In this document: piece by piece, positions 1-11,079 of the stretch
How positions within the stretch are numbered: position 1 is the first letter of the stretch
Layout of the letters: every line of letters starts with the position of its first letter
Assembly: GCF_028372415.1 (NCBI RefSeq)
Contig: NC_092875.1
Span: forward strand, 409,893,739 to 409,957,738
Direction: 5' to 3'
Origin: Notamacropus eugenii
Lineage: Eukaryota > Chordata > Mammalia > Diprotodontia > Macropodidae
DNA length: 64,000 nucleotides
Position numbers and translations under genes: made by a program
Notes under the pieces: model-generated
The model's database searches: none
What the model saw: the letters and a program-made list of their open reading frames with translations, nothing else
What the model was told of the DNA's origin: nothing

Positions 1-344
1 AAACAGGCTTGGCCACAAAAAAAGTTATGAAAAGATATTTCCTCCCCACTTTTTTCAGAAGCGGGGATCTGTTAAGTGTGGAATGTTTCTTATAACTTCA
101 AAATTTGAGGATATATTTATTAGTTTTGCTGAATATTTTTTCCTTCTTTTTATTATAAGGGATTACTCTCCCAAGGTGGGGTTGGGGAGTCAGGAGAAGA
201 ATACAGTGGGAAATGTAAATGAGCTAAAAAATAAAAATAATAAAAATCTATTCTTTAAAATAGAAACTGAGTGAATGAATGTGGTATAGAATAAGAATGA
301 TAAACTAGGCTAAAGACAAACTGTGGCCAGCCTAAACCAACAGG

Positions 345-1000
345 CAAAAGTATTTGTATTTTAATGTGGGTAATAGGAAATCACTGAAGGTTTTGGATTG
401 GATTATTTTGGTAACTGTGTGAAGAATAAATACAAGAGGTAAGAGACTGGTGGCAGGGACACTAATTGCAAAAGATAATGAGTACAGGTGGAAAAAAGAT
501 ATCAGAGAGGTAGAATCAGTAGGGACATAATGAGCAAGAGAAAAGGAAGGGTCAATAATAAATGAAGTTTTGGGTCTGGGTGACTGCAAAGATGGAAGTC
601 ATCATCGTCCTTCAATAGATGGAAATCAAGAGGGAAAATGTTTGCTTTTGGAAGGGTTGCAAGGATGTGGATTGATAATTCCTTTTAAGGCATGTTGTGT
701 TTGAGTTGTCAGGACAGCCAGACAGAGATATTCAATAGGCACTTGGGCACTAGTACTGAGAGAAGTCAAGACTGTCAATCAAGCTTTGGACACCTTCTAC
801 ATACAGGTGATAACTGGAGTCACTGAAGTGGATAAGATCAGCAAGTCTAAATCATTAGAAGCACTTCAAAGTGACCTGGAGAAAATGTGAAGAATAAGTA
901 GAAATATACACTGGTGATGGAATTAGATTAAGCATACTTGGGATAAATAAGAGCAAGGAAAAGCCAATTCTCTCAGGGACAAGGGTGGTCTTAAATGTTA
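345..1000 (-). mobile_element. L2 LINE fragment (old)
   Basis: The order of words (ggattattttggtaactgtg, later tgttgtgtttgagttgtcag... and attcaataggcacttggg) follows the antisense of the L2 3' coding region seen in other copies in this window. It is strongly diverged. Confidence 0.6.
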
Positions 1001-1370
1001 TATTAAACCGAGATTAACTTTAGCTATAAATTCCCATTTTTTTCATGATGGCAAAGGCAAAAATGGGTAGTCCAGATCTATGATTTCACGGGTTTAGGTA
1101 ATTCTTTATGTGGAAAATTTAAGTACCCATGCAGATCTGTGCTAAATTACTACTTTAGGGTTTTGGAATATACCCTCTGCCACTAATTTTGTTCATCCTT
1201 CACACAAAATACCAAAATAATCCAATCCAAAATCTTCAGCAATTCCCTATTGCCTATATGTTAAAATACATTTTGCCTGATGCTTTAGGCTTCCCACAGT
1301 TAGTTTTCAACTCAGTTTATCAGTCTTATTCTACACTACTTTCATTCACTCAGTTTCTTTTTTCTAAAGA

Positions 1371-1455
1371 ATAGGGAGTTTTGTTTTGTATACTCAGCAC
1401 CTAGCACAGTGCCAGGCACAGAGCAACTGCTTAATGAATGCTTATTGATGGATTA
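1371..1455 (+). mobile_element. L2 3' end
   Basis: Contains cagcacctagcacagtgcc and a taatgaatgcttattgatgg end, the typical L2 tail. Confidence 0.7.
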
Positions 1456-1570
1456 GAGAGTTGCCCAAGGCTTGCCCATTGTCAACCAACTAGTATGTGT
1501 CTGACTCAGGTCTTCCTAACTCAGAGACCCTGGCATTCCATCTGCTAACACTATCTCTGCTCCCATTCCC
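1456..1570 (-). mobile_element. MIR-type SINE fragment
   Basis: Antisense MIR words: gttgcccaaggcttgccc, then gactcaggtcttcctaactc and ctctgctccc. Confidence 0.5.
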
Positions 1571-2397
1571 AAATATCATCATAATAATAAAACAAAAAGA
1601 ACTTGTATATTCAAGAATTGTAGTCTGTCATCTTTCAATGTGGTCTACTAAGATTTTATTAAGAAAGAACATTTCATTTCATAAATCCAGCTAGTCACTC
1701 TTTTGATTCATGGATTATAAACAAAGTTTGCTATTTTTATTCTTTTCTGGAAAAAAAAAATCTTTGGCTGTGTGACTTCCTCTTCTGCCTCCCTCCCTCT
1801 TTCTTCTCTTTCTCATCCACCCTCAAACAAAATTCCATAGATAAATATCTTTAAATGCCTATATATTGCAGCAAGCTATTTCCATCGGGGATTTTTCCCA
1901 GAAAAGATCTTCAAAATCCTTACTGGAGACTGAGGACTTGAATAATTCAAAGCTAAAGACTGCAGAGCTGAAATCCCACCAAGTGTACACACACTAGGTT
2001 TAAAGTGTTTGTTGCAAATTAAGACCCAAAGATAAATGGACAATGTGTTGAGATGGTGTAGCCTGAACTGTTCTGAAATGAGTCCAGCTTCTGTTCTGTC
2101 TGCATTTCTATAAAGTAACCATGGAAATGAGATCAAGCCTGAACAAAGAAAAACAAAGGCTACCTTTAAATGAGTAACTGAAAATGACAACTAGGGGAAT
2201 GTGGGGCTTCTGCCTGCCAGAATGCCTTTGTTTGGGCAAAGTGCGATGAAATTGTTCTTCTAAAATTGACAACTGAGCCTCTTTTTCCACTGTGATAAAG
2301 AGATGATGTATCACAACTTACGTATTTTCTGTAAAAAACTGTCTGGTCATTTCACACTACTAAAAGTAAAAATTGTATTTTTTGTTACAAGGTAGTA

Positions 2398-2655
2398 TAG
2401 GTGACTAAGCAGTACAGAAGGAATACTGCTAGACTCAGAGTCAAGATGACCTGAATTCAAATCCATCCTCTGATCCTATTAACTATGTGACCCTAGGCAA
2501 CTCTTTCAACCTCTCTGCACCTCAGTTTCCTCATCTGTACAATGTGGATAAGAAGAACATGGAGGTGTTGTGAGGATCAAGTAAAATGACACATATAAAG
2601 CATTTTGCAAACTTTAAAGTGCTGTAAAAATGCTAGCTATTATTATTGTTGCTGT
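2398..2655 (+). mobile_element. MIR-type CORE-SINE
   Basis: Full-length pattern: gacctgaattcaaatccatc, then ctcagtttcctcatctgtac, ending in the marsupial tail tttaaagtgctgtaaaaatg and ctagctattattatt. Confidence 0.85.
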
Positions 2656-2884
2656 ATTCCATCATATTCTAGCTCAGAAAATATTTTAATAACATAGAGA
2701 AATATCATAGTAAATACTTCTTTAAACACTTTCTGTTTACAATGCTAGCACTGTTTGCATCACAGGAATGTTGTGAGTAAAAACTGTGTAAACTGTAAGG
2801 CCCTCTGTAAACATTAAATATGCTACTACCGCTATCAAAATGATCTAACAAATGAAAAATAACTGGATTGAGGGAAAGCATGGG

Positions 2885-3145
2885 AAGGGAATTTGTTGCT
2901 GCTGTTCAGTTGTTTTTCACTGCTGTCCAACTCTTCATGACCCCATTTGGGGCTTTCTTAGCAGAGATCCTGGAAGGGTTTGTCATTTCCGTCTCCAGTT
3001 CATTTTACAGATGAAGAAATTGAGGCAAACAGAGAAATGACTTATCCAGGGTCACACAATTATTGAATGTCTAAGGTCAGATTTGAACTCAGGAAGACGA
3101 ATCTTCCTGACTCCAGGCCTGGCACTCTATCCATCGCACTAGAGA
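2885..3145 (-). mobile_element. tRNA-derived marsupial SINE (agtcrgacatgactgaa-tail type)
   Basis: Reads antisense from tgttcagttgtttttcactg through accccatttggggctttctt and agatttgaactcaggaagac to ctctatccatcgcacta. Full length, several per cent diverged from the other copies here. Confidence 0.85.
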
Positions 3146-3184
3146 TCATCTAATGCAAGCCACACCTGAGCAGTAAATTTTCTT

Positions 3185-3690
3185 TCAGCATCTCTGACAA
3201 GTAACTCGCATTTGAAGATTTCCATTGACTCCCTTTCCATTTATTTCCATTGACTCCCAAGAGATCACATTTCACTTAGGGACATCTATAATGGAAGGGA
3301 AGGCTTTTCCTTATATCATTTTAAATCTCTGCCACTTTCATCCACTGCTCCTAGTTCTTCCTTGTTGGGGACAAACAGAATGAAATTAAGTCCTTCTACC
3401 TGTTAACTCTTCAAATATTAGAAGATAGCTTATCTTGAATGATAACATAATTCTTCTTTCTTCTGATCTTTGTATGTCAGGGTCCCCAGGGTCCCATTCA
3501 AATCTCATCACATTTTTTTGAACTAACTTCAGCTTGTGGAGTCAATGGGATCCTAAAATAGGATGCCCAGAATGAAACATAATACTCCAGATATAGTCTC
3601 TACAGAAAAAGTGCAATGAAACTATGATATCTCTTATTTTGAACACTATGATTTTATCACTGTTGTGAGATGTTACATTCCTTTCATGTG
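3185..3690. mobile_element. L3/CR1-like LINE remnant
   Basis: Words such as ggatgcccagaatgaaacat, aatactccagatatagtctc and attagaagatagcttatctt match the CR1-clade 3' region (ggtgcccagaac...aatactccagatgtggtct). Very old. Confidence 0.55.
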
Positions 3691-3721
3691 AGAACTAACT
3701 TAGCGAAACTCAACAGATTCA

Positions 3722-3945
3722 TCATCAAAGGTAGGGTGATGTGGTAGAAAACACACTGACTACAGAATCAGAGGACCTGAGTTCAAATCCCTCTTTGTAA
3801 TTTAATAGGGGGTGTGACCTTGGGCAGTTTACCTAACCACTCAGAGAAACAGTTTTGTCATGTGTAAAATGGGGTTCTAGGATGAAATGGTCTTTGAATT
3901 CCCTTCCATCTCTTGGCCTATTATCCAGCAAACTCTTAAAAATCA
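3722..3945 (+). mobile_element. MIR-type SINE
   Basis: gaggacctgagttcaaatcc, gtgaccttgggcagtttacc and tgtgtaaaatgggg in order, followed by cccttccatctcttgg. Confidence 0.8.
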
Positions 3946-4074
3946 TCTGATATGTGACCTGCGCATCAGTGGATGGAGCACCTACCCTGACAAAATCATG
4001 GTTCCTTGAAGTAAGGCAGTGAGGTGCAATTGAAGATTTTTAGAGAACCAACAATTACGATATGATTAAACCTG

Positions 4075-4735
4075 TGAATATTTTGGCCACAGTGTGAAGA
4101 ATGAATTGGAGAAGGGAGAAAATAGAGAAGACATGACCATTTAGGAGGCTTCTACAACCATACATGTAGAAAACAAAGAAATCATAAAGCAGGACGTTGC
4201 AAATAGTAACAGAAAGAAGACAGAGGCAAAAGATGTTCCTGGGATAGAATCCGCCAAATTTATCAAGTAAATGAAGGTAGCAAAAGAAGGAAAAGAAAAA
4301 ATCCAAGAAAACTTGAAGGTTTCAAGCCCGAGTGTTGGGGAAGATGGCCTAAATAGCGAAGTCAGAAGAAAGGAACATTTTTTTTTTGAAAGGGAAGATA
4401 ATGACGGTTTAGTTTATGCATCTTGAGTTTGAGTTGCATGGGACACAGCTAGGTGGAGATGACCAATAGACATTTGGAAATGCAGAAGTGGCAATCAGGA
4501 TAGAGAAAAGGACTCCCAAATTTGAGAGTCATCTTCAGAGATGTCATGATTAAAGTCATGGTGGGGATGTGTGGGCAAAAAAGTGTCAAAGGCTATGGAA
4601 AACTTAAGGATGAGGACAAGGATGAGGATTTGGCAGTTGGGAGGGCACTGATAACCTTGCAGAGAACATTTTCAGTGCAGTGGTGGTAATTGGAGCCATC
4701 CTCCCTGGTAGATCATTTGGTCACCTGAAAGGATG
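4075..4735 (-). mobile_element. L2 LINE fragment
   Basis: Antisense L2 with gaatgaattggagaagggag, taggaggcttctacaacc, cttgagtttgagttgcatgg and aatagacatttggaaatg in the expected order. Confidence 0.6.
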
Positions 4736-5174
4736 AAGATTATGATTTCATTGTTTATAGGAAAACTTCCTCTACCAATATAAGCTAGCACCTTCTCTGA
4801 AACTTAATACTAGAAGGCCCATCAAATGACATAAATTTTAAAAAATAGTTTATGATCATCTCTCCTATTTGTGCAAACGCACTTTAAATACAAATAATTA
4901 CAACCATATATTACAATTTGACTTTGAAAATTTTTTCATCCTACTAGCTCTATCTTCTTTGCCTTATGTAAAATACACACATATACACATATGTGTATGT
5001 ATGTATATATACATGTATCTATATATACCTGGATATATACAGATAAATACATACACACTTCATCAGCTGATACAGCCTGGTCCTTTGAAGCATTCTTAGA
5101 TTCCAGTCTTCTATTAATAGTTGAAGAGAACTGGTCACCTGAAAGGACTGGGAAATGACCTCCACATTTTTGTC

Positions 5175-5335
5175 TTTGTGGTCACAGTGATAAGAAGGCA
5201 TATTATATTGTGGAAAAAAAACTGCACCAGGAGAGTTGAGTCTAAACCCCACCTTTCCATAAGCCACATGGCCTCAAATAACTCCCTTCATCTTTCTGGG
5301 TATCAGTTTCCCTATTCATAAAATGGCTAAACATG
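5175..5335 (+). mobile_element. MIR-type SINE, diverged
   Basis: tgagtctaaaccccacc, then tatcagtttccctattcata and aaaatgg. Confidence 0.45.
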
Positions 5336-5344
5336 TTGCTATAA

Positions 5345-5560
5345 GCAGCATGTTCCAGAAGAACAAATTTGGAACTTGGAATAAACAGACATTAGTTCGA
5401 ATCCTGCCTCTAATCCTCACTCTCTCTGTGTCTGTGAGTAGGTTACTAAACTGATAGGAGCCTCAGTATCTTCATCTATAAAATAGGGACAATAATTTCT
5501 TTCATATTTACCTTACAATATTGTGTGAGGATCCAATGAGATAAGATTTGCCAGCATTAA
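5345..5560 (+). mobile_element. MIR-type SINE
   Basis: gttcgaatcctgcctctaat, gtgagtaggttactaaac, cctcagtatcttcatctata and aaaatagggacaataat. Confidence 0.75.
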
Positions 5561-5567
5561 ATACCTG

Positions 5568-5569
<2 letters not shown>

Positions 5570-5614
<45 letters not shown>
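5570..5614. repeat. (CA)n microsatellite
   Basis: About 22 uninterrupted AC units. Confidence 0.98.
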
Positions 5615-5616
<2 letters not shown>

Positions 5617-5964
5617 CTTTTGGGGGGTAAGAAGGATTTCATTGTACAGGGAACATTGTATAGGAAACTTTGTATAGTTCTCACAGTGTGGTGTAGGGAC
5701 CCGTAAGGATCCCCTAAGACACTTCCAGGTCAAGGTCAAAAGCATTTTCAAGATAATACTAAGACATTTTAATTTAAATTGAAGGCAGCTAGGTGGTGCA
5801 GTAGATAGACTGATGGATATAGAGAAAAGTTCTTTAGGGCCCTCAATAATTTTTAAGAAAGTAAAGGGGTCCTGAAACCAAAATGTTTGCAGATCTCTAG
5901 TACAGGGAATTCCCAACAAGAAAGTGCTTCTACCAATGTGGATGACAAGTATTCTGAAAATTAT

Positions 5965-6140
5965 GATTTTAGAGAATTTGCAGGGACAATGAGAGTTTAA
6001 GTGACTTGCCCAGAGTACCACAGTCAGTATGAGTCAGAGAAAGGATTCAAACCTATGTCTACTAGATTCTAAATCCTGGCTTTCATCCATACTATATGTT
6101 GCTGTCTTTCAAATGGCTATATAAATGTTAGCTATTATTT
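5965..6140 (-). mobile_element. MIR-type SINE fragment
   Basis: agtgacttgcccagagtacc, then aaaggattcaaacctatgtc and tctaaatcctggctttc. Confidence 0.6.
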
Positions 6141-6425
6141 TTCCTATGGTCTCTACCACCTTAAACATTCTATGATAACTCTATATAGTTTCCTCCTTTT
6201 TTTCTTTCCTATCTCAGGAACATCCTGCTCCAGGCTTATAAGTAGGCAGAGTAAACAGTCTTTGTGGTTGGAGTTAGACTTTGAATGGAAGGGCCTCCAG
6301 ACCAAAAATATCTCCCCCACAGTGCCTGAAATTCTTTATTTCACTTTGTACTGATCACTGAAGTGTCACCAAGATGCTGCCCTTTGGATCAACATGTATC
6401 ATCCCAGCCAGATGGCAAACATAAA

Positions 6426-6434
6426 CAAACACAA

Positions 6435-6475
<41 letters not shown>
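6426..6475. repeat. (CA)n microsatellite
   Basis: Interrupted CA/CAAA tract. Confidence 0.95.
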
Positions 6476-6774
6476 TTCTACTCTTAATCAGAGGCTTTCC
6501 CAGAATCAGAATTTTTAAACTTGAAGAAACACAGTAGTCATGTCTCTAGTCTAATTTTCCTCCCCCTATTAATTGCTACCAGCAACTAGGAGTTTTTATA
6601 GGCAAGGTTACAAGAGGAAAAGGAAGTGATACTTTTGAAGCATGGAACTTTCCCAGAAAAGGCAGTGCTGAGCAGGACATGGAAATAGCAGCCTCTGTGA
6701 TGCCAGAGAGAGCAGAGGAGCACCAAGTCTTGGAGGAGAGTTTGGCAAAAGGAGGGAAGAAGGAATGAAGGAAG

Positions 6775-6950
6775 GAAACAAGCATTTATTAATTGGCTAC
6801 TACGTGCCAGTATTTTACAAAAATCTCATTTGATTCTTACAACAACCCAAGAAGGTAGGTGCTACTACTGCCTCCATTTTACAGCTGTGACAACTGAGGT
6901 AAATATAAATTAAGTGACTTAGGATCACATGATAATAAATGTCTGAGGGG
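6775..6950 (-). mobile_element. MIR element
   Basis: Classic antisense MIR: catttattaattggctacta, cgtgccag, ttcttacaacaacccaagaa, ggtaggtgctactactgcc and cattttacagctgtg. Confidence 0.85.
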
Positions 6951-8039
6951 AAGACAAGAAGAGAGCTGCATAAGGGCAAAGTTGAGAGCCTAGGCAGGAA
7001 AATCTCCCAACTTCATAATTTCGCCTAGCCCTGGCTCTGATAACATCAGTTAGTGGTGTTCTGGGAAGCACAGGGTTCTCCTCCCCAAAGGGTCTAGCCC
7101 TTACTCAAGCAATGAACAAGATTTCATGGCTGGAGATAAGATCTGGATGTCAATGACTCATGTTGTCTCCCACTGCACATTTAGCATGGATCACCAAGGA
7201 ATTTTCCTGCCTACCTAAAAAGTTTTGTAGATATCCCCAACCCATACATTTTGTTTTTATATATCATGGTCATAAGGACTTCAGCTAAAGCTCTCTTTCT
7301 CAGGCATGCAGTTTCTTGTTAAGAAGAGTAAAACGACAGAATATGAAGTAAGCAAACTTTTTTTTCCCACCTTGTGATTTCAAATCATTTCTATCTTTTC
7401 AGAATTATGAGATGTTTGTATTCAGTAGGTCTTTATAACTACAGGCTAAAAATCTTGTGTCTGATGAGGCCCTGCAGCAACACATTCCACTCAGGTGTGT
7501 CTTGGTTCCTGAAAGAACAAGTTAGGACACTCCTATGAAAATAAGCTTGTGTTTCCGCAGTTTCTCCTCAGATGAAGCAATTAGGAGAAGGGAAAGCTGA
7601 AAAATTTCAGCCCGTGTCCTTTAGCTCATTTTCAGTGTTGATAAATAACATGAAAATGATAAGGCATTAAGATTATGAGATTTTTTTTCAGTTATTAATG
7701 CAGTCCTAGACCAGGGCTGACAAGTACCACAAAAAGACATTCATTCTCCACCCTTTCCAGGGAAGGAGAGGACTGAACTCTATCCAAAGGGCTTTGTCTA
7801 GTAGAGCTCAGTGGTCTAGTGTAGGGCACAGGATTTTTATTCTAGTCAATTACAAACGTGGGGTTGATCTCTCTCCAGACCTAATGCTAAAAGTCCATGG
7901 CTTGGTTTTTTCATCAGTAAAGTTTGTTAATCTAAAAGGTATAATGAGGATGAAAACCCTCAGCAAAGAGAAGGTTCCCATTTAGTTAAGTCCTAGGAAA
8001 TTTGCCAGAAGGCACAGGCAAGTAAAACTACCCCAGGTC

Positions 8040-8235
8040 ATAGGATCTCAGATTTAGAACAAGAAGTGACTTCAGAGATCATTTGGTCCAATTCCATCAT
8101 TTTACAGTTAAGGAACCTGAGACCCACGGAGAAAAGTGACTTTCCTGAGATTACAGGGGTAATGAGTAGCAGAGCTGCGATTCAAACCTGGATCCTCTGA
8201 CAACTTTAGCCCTTTTCCACTGACAACACTGCATC
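8040..8235 (-). mobile_element. THER1/MIR-like SINE
   Basis: gatctcagatttagaacaag, ggtccaattccatcatttta, gagacccacggagaaaag and gattcaaacctggatcctct in the THER1-like order. Confidence 0.75.
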
Positions 8236-9556
8236 ATAATGCTTTTGATGGTTATTTAAAAAAAAAAAAATCCAAAGGTCACTAGACAGGTATTCAAGGT
8301 CAGAGAACAATTTTCCTTTTCCAGAAGAGATAGAGGGTTGGACTTCAACTCTTTGACATCTACCTTACCCGTCACTAAACTTTCTAAACCGTCCACTATT
8401 CTGGGAAGGACGGACAGCAAGTTCATTCCCTAACTATCTCCATCACTGCTAATTGCCAACACATTCTAAGCAGGCCTTTCAGTCCCAGGCCGTCATTAAC
8501 GAGAAACTCCACTTCGAGGCACGTTGCCACTGTCTGTGCTCTCTCTGCATTATCACAGAAACGTGGGAACGATTCTTCCCTCCTGGAGTTTACAGAGGCT
8601 GAATATAGTCAACAATGGGGAGAAAGCAGAGGGGAAGGAAGAAGTAACTCCCTTTTGCCAAACACTGATTAAGAGCCGTCGGTTTTCCACAGTCATGCCA
8701 GGGAGGAAACACCTACAAAGGGGCTGGGAGACAAGAAAAGAGTAAAGGCGACTTCTCTCCTTGGGAGGCCCGGACATAGAGGGCAGTGGGTCACCGGTTG
8801 CTTTGCCAAAGCAACAAACAGCCTCTGTCGGGGACAGCGCTGGGCCAGGAAGGGCTAGCTCTGGGGGGTGGGGGTGGGGTGGGGTAGGGGCAATCTGGGA
8901 ATAAGGGGCGATGCCCTGCCTGCCCTCCAGCTCCTTCCTTCCATCCCTCGGTGATCTCGTACCTCCACTGAGGAGGCGGGAACAGGCGGTGCGCCGGTTC
9001 TGTAGTGGCCGTAAGCACCTGTCAGTCTCAGTCTGGAAAGTTTCCTTTAAAAACAACGCATTTAATCTCAGAAAAGTTAACCAAAAGTTGTCAGATAGCC
9101 TCGAAATCCATCCACCAACCCGCTTCCCATTTGCCAAAAGAAAAAAAAAGGAGAGTAGTGGAGAGACAATGGAGAAAGCAGGGGCAAGGGGGACTGAAAA
9201 GCTGAGAGGCACAAGACGCGTGCAGGCAGAAAAAGGCAGAAGGCTGTGGGGAGGCTGGGTGTAGGCAGGTAATCGGATTTTAAATTGTTTCCAAAGCCCC
9301 CCTTTCACTTGCATCCCAGGACCCTGAGATGACCCTTGGGAACTGGCGGCTGCAATTCCCCAAGAGAATTCCGCTGCAACTCGCTCAGCCGCAGCCCCGT
9401 TCGTCAGTCCTTCGGTTTATCTGTCTTCTCATCCCCTACTTCAGTCCCTGTCCGAGAAGGAACATCCCGGTCCCTTCAGGAACTTTTCTTCCCAAGATCA
9501 CGTTTCTACCCCCAGCCCCCTCTTTTCCGAGCTGGCAAAAGGATCCCTGGCTTTAT

Positions 9557-9581
9557 AAAAACCAAAACCAAAACCAAAACC
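9557..9581 (-). repeat. (GGTTTT)4 repeat just inside ITGA2 intron 1
   Basis: On the transcribed-sense (minus) strand four GG doublets are spaced by TTTT, starting 25 nt after the exon 1 donor. Such a run could form a two-tetrad G-quadruplex in DNA or pre-mRNA. Confidence 0.85.
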
Positions 9582-9606
9582 TGCGGATGGCAAGACTTTC
9601 GCTTAC

Positions 9607-9652
9607 CTTGACTGAGAAGCATCAGGGCGCCCCAGTTTCTGACTTCCCCCAT
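9607..9652 (-). CDS. ITGA2: ITGA2 exon 1, coding part (start of signal peptide)
   Basis: On the minus strand a start codon in good context (aacgaaggATGG) opens a frame of 15 codons plus one base, MGEVRNWGALMLLSQ, ending at donor CAAG/gtaagc. Human ITGA2 exon 1 ends with the same LSQ plus the first base of G and in the same phase 1; the human leader is MGPERTGAA...LALSQ, so the amino end here is about six residues shorter. Completed by exon 2 (human ILNCCLA...), it would give a plausible signal peptide with an arginine-bearing n-region and hydrophobic core. Support comes from position: same strand, 37 kb downstream of the ITGA1 stop, inside a GC-rich island, as expected for the ITGA1-ITGA2 tandem. 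Exon 2 is not in the window. The short match makes this less certain than the ITGA1 exons. Confidence 0.72.
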
Positions 9653-10060
9653 CCTTCGTTCCCCTGGTATCTGGGGCGAAAACAACTTAGGTGTACCCAA
9701 GAATGCCTTTGCAGAGGACTAAAAGAAAGGGAAGGAAGTCCCGAAGTAGACCCTCTCAACTTCTATCTCTCTCTCTCTCTCTCTCTCTCCCAGCAGGAGG
9801 CTAGAAGTTGACTCCGGAAAGAGGGAAAAGTTGCCCAGGACCAGGCTGGACATTTGCATTGCAGCAGCCCAGGAGGGGCGTCCCCGGGCCACCAGCCAAG
9901 AAAGCCGGCCCGCCCCGCCCCGCCCTCAGCGCTGGATCTCCCCTGGCCCCTCCCACCAATTAATCACACACAGACACACACACCCTCTGCCTCTCCACCC
10001 CGCAAACCCTGCCCCGGCCTCTGAAGTGGGGCGCTCTTCCACACCACTTCATGAGTTACT
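9653..10060 (-). promoter_or_regulatory. Probable ITGA2 5' UTR and GC-rich promoter
   Basis: Directly upstream of the ITGA2 start codon, the sequence is GC-rich with many CpGs. A cluster of overlapping GC boxes (cgccccgccccgccc, about 9911-9925) would suit Sp1/KLF binding, and a TC tract lies at 9765-9790. I see no TATA box at a suitable distance. The transcription start is not identified; it should lie somewhere in about 9660-9850. Human ITGA2 is also driven by a TATA-less, Sp1-dependent promoter. Confidence 0.55.
9765..9790. repeat. (TC)n tract in the ITGA2 promoter/5' UTR
   Basis: A 26-bp pyrimidine repeat (GA on the sense strand) about 115 bp upstream of the ITGA2 start codon; GAGA-type tracts are common in TATA-less promoters. 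Confidence 0.9.
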
Positions 10061-10844
10061 AGGTAGGTGCCTTTCCTTTATTCATGAGAACAGGAACAGC
10101 TTTCTAGACAGCTCTGTGTGCAGACGAAAAAACTGATCAGGTAAAGCAAGAAGTAATTATTTGTCAATTCTCTTTTCTCTCAGACCCAGACTCCTTCTCC
10201 CAACTTGGGTCTTGAGTTCTTAGGGGAAAAGTTTTGCCCCTTAACCTTGAAACACCGAAGTGTGTGCGGGAGGGGAGGGAAAATAATTTTTCTTTCACTG
10301 GTTTCAAGTTCTTCCTTAGGAGAGTCTGGATGGAGACCATCCCTGTCTCTCCCTTCAGGGAAGTGGGTGGAGAATAGAACAGAAATAAACATACAATGAC
10401 CAGGTTAAGAAACCAAATACGACAGCCTTAGAGCAACCGAAAAAGGACCCTAAGTGCCATTTAGGCTAAGCTGTACTAATTGACTTTTACAAAGCACCAG
10501 TCATGAAAGACATTTCATATTGCATTTGTTTAGATTGATCTAATCATTAATAAATCTGTTTCCTTAAGAAATCTGCAAGTATAAGAAAAGATATCCCTGC
10601 CTCTAGGTTCAGAGGACCTGGGTTCACCTGCCACTTGTCATGAATTCAGCCTCTGATGCTCACCAGTTTTGTGGCACTGTCCAAGTACTTAAGCTCTCTG
10701 GGTCTTGGTTTCTTCATGTGAGTCTTTCCAGTGCAACCACTTCCCTTTAACCACATCAAGAGATTAATACTCTTAAGGCTGACTCCAGAAACAAAGTACT
10801 TTCCATTAAGTCCTGCTCGTATCACTGCCTTTCAGTTAATGCAA

Positions 10845-10893
10845 TTCCACATTTTGTATTGTATAAAATTTCACATTTTGTATTGTATAAAAG
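10845..10893. repeat. Short tandem duplication (about 25 bp, two copies)
   Basis: The unit cacattttgtattgtataaa occurs twice in immediate succession with near-perfect identity. The surrounding 10140-11020 shows no gene or clear repeat. Confidence 0.9.
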
Positions 10894-11029
10894 TTTTTGA
10901 TTTCCATTTTAAGAAATGTGATGTCTCTCATGCTATTCAACTTTCTTTTATAAACATAAACTTACTTTTATAAATCTTTTTCCCCTTAAGCAAGCTAATT
11001 TAGTTGAAGCAGTGAGGTGTGCACATGTG

Positions 11030-11033
<4 letters not shown>

Positions 11034-11077
<44 letters not shown>
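11034..11077. repeat. (GA)n microsatellite
   Basis: About 21 AG units following a short CA run. Confidence 0.97.

Positions 11078-11079
<2 letters not shown>

Larger units (their letters stand above)
1..9606 (-). other. ITGA2: ITGA2 intron 1 (partial)
   Basis: Everything left of the exon 1 donor should be ITGA2 intron 1, which is long in human. No exon 2-like frame (human ILNCCLAYNVGL...) was found. It holds L2, MIR, SINE and L3-like repeats listed separately and two CA microsatellites. The stretches 1-340, 1575-2390, 6150-6420 and 6960-8030 show nothing that I recognise. Confidence 0.6.
8760..10060. other. GC-rich, CpG-island-like block
   Basis: CpG-containing words and G/C runs are frequent here and rare elsewhere, except in the LTR at 13750-14356. 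The block covers the ITGA2 promoter, exon 1 and the first 0.8 kb of its intron. Long open frames on both strands between 8550 and 9810 are explained by base composition; none resembles a known protein apart from the exon 1 piece. Confidence 0.7.

Noticed and set aside
8700-8780. Alternative ITGA2 exon 1 (MSGPPKERSRLYSFLVSQPLC frame before a possible donor)
   Set aside because: It lacks a proper hydrophobic core and the donor is weak (gtgttt). The frame at 9652-9607 matches the human exon end, phase and start context much better.
8553-9314. Longest open frame of the window (253 codons, minus strand)
   Set aside because: It lies in the GC-rich block next to ITGA2 exon 1, has no recognisable domain and low-complexity Pro/His runs, and is best explained by base composition lowering stop frequency.
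1-9606. ITGA2 exon 2
   Set aside because: No minus-strand frame resembling the human mature N-terminus (YNVGLPEAKIFSG) was seen; the first intron is long in human, so exon 2 is probably beyond the window.
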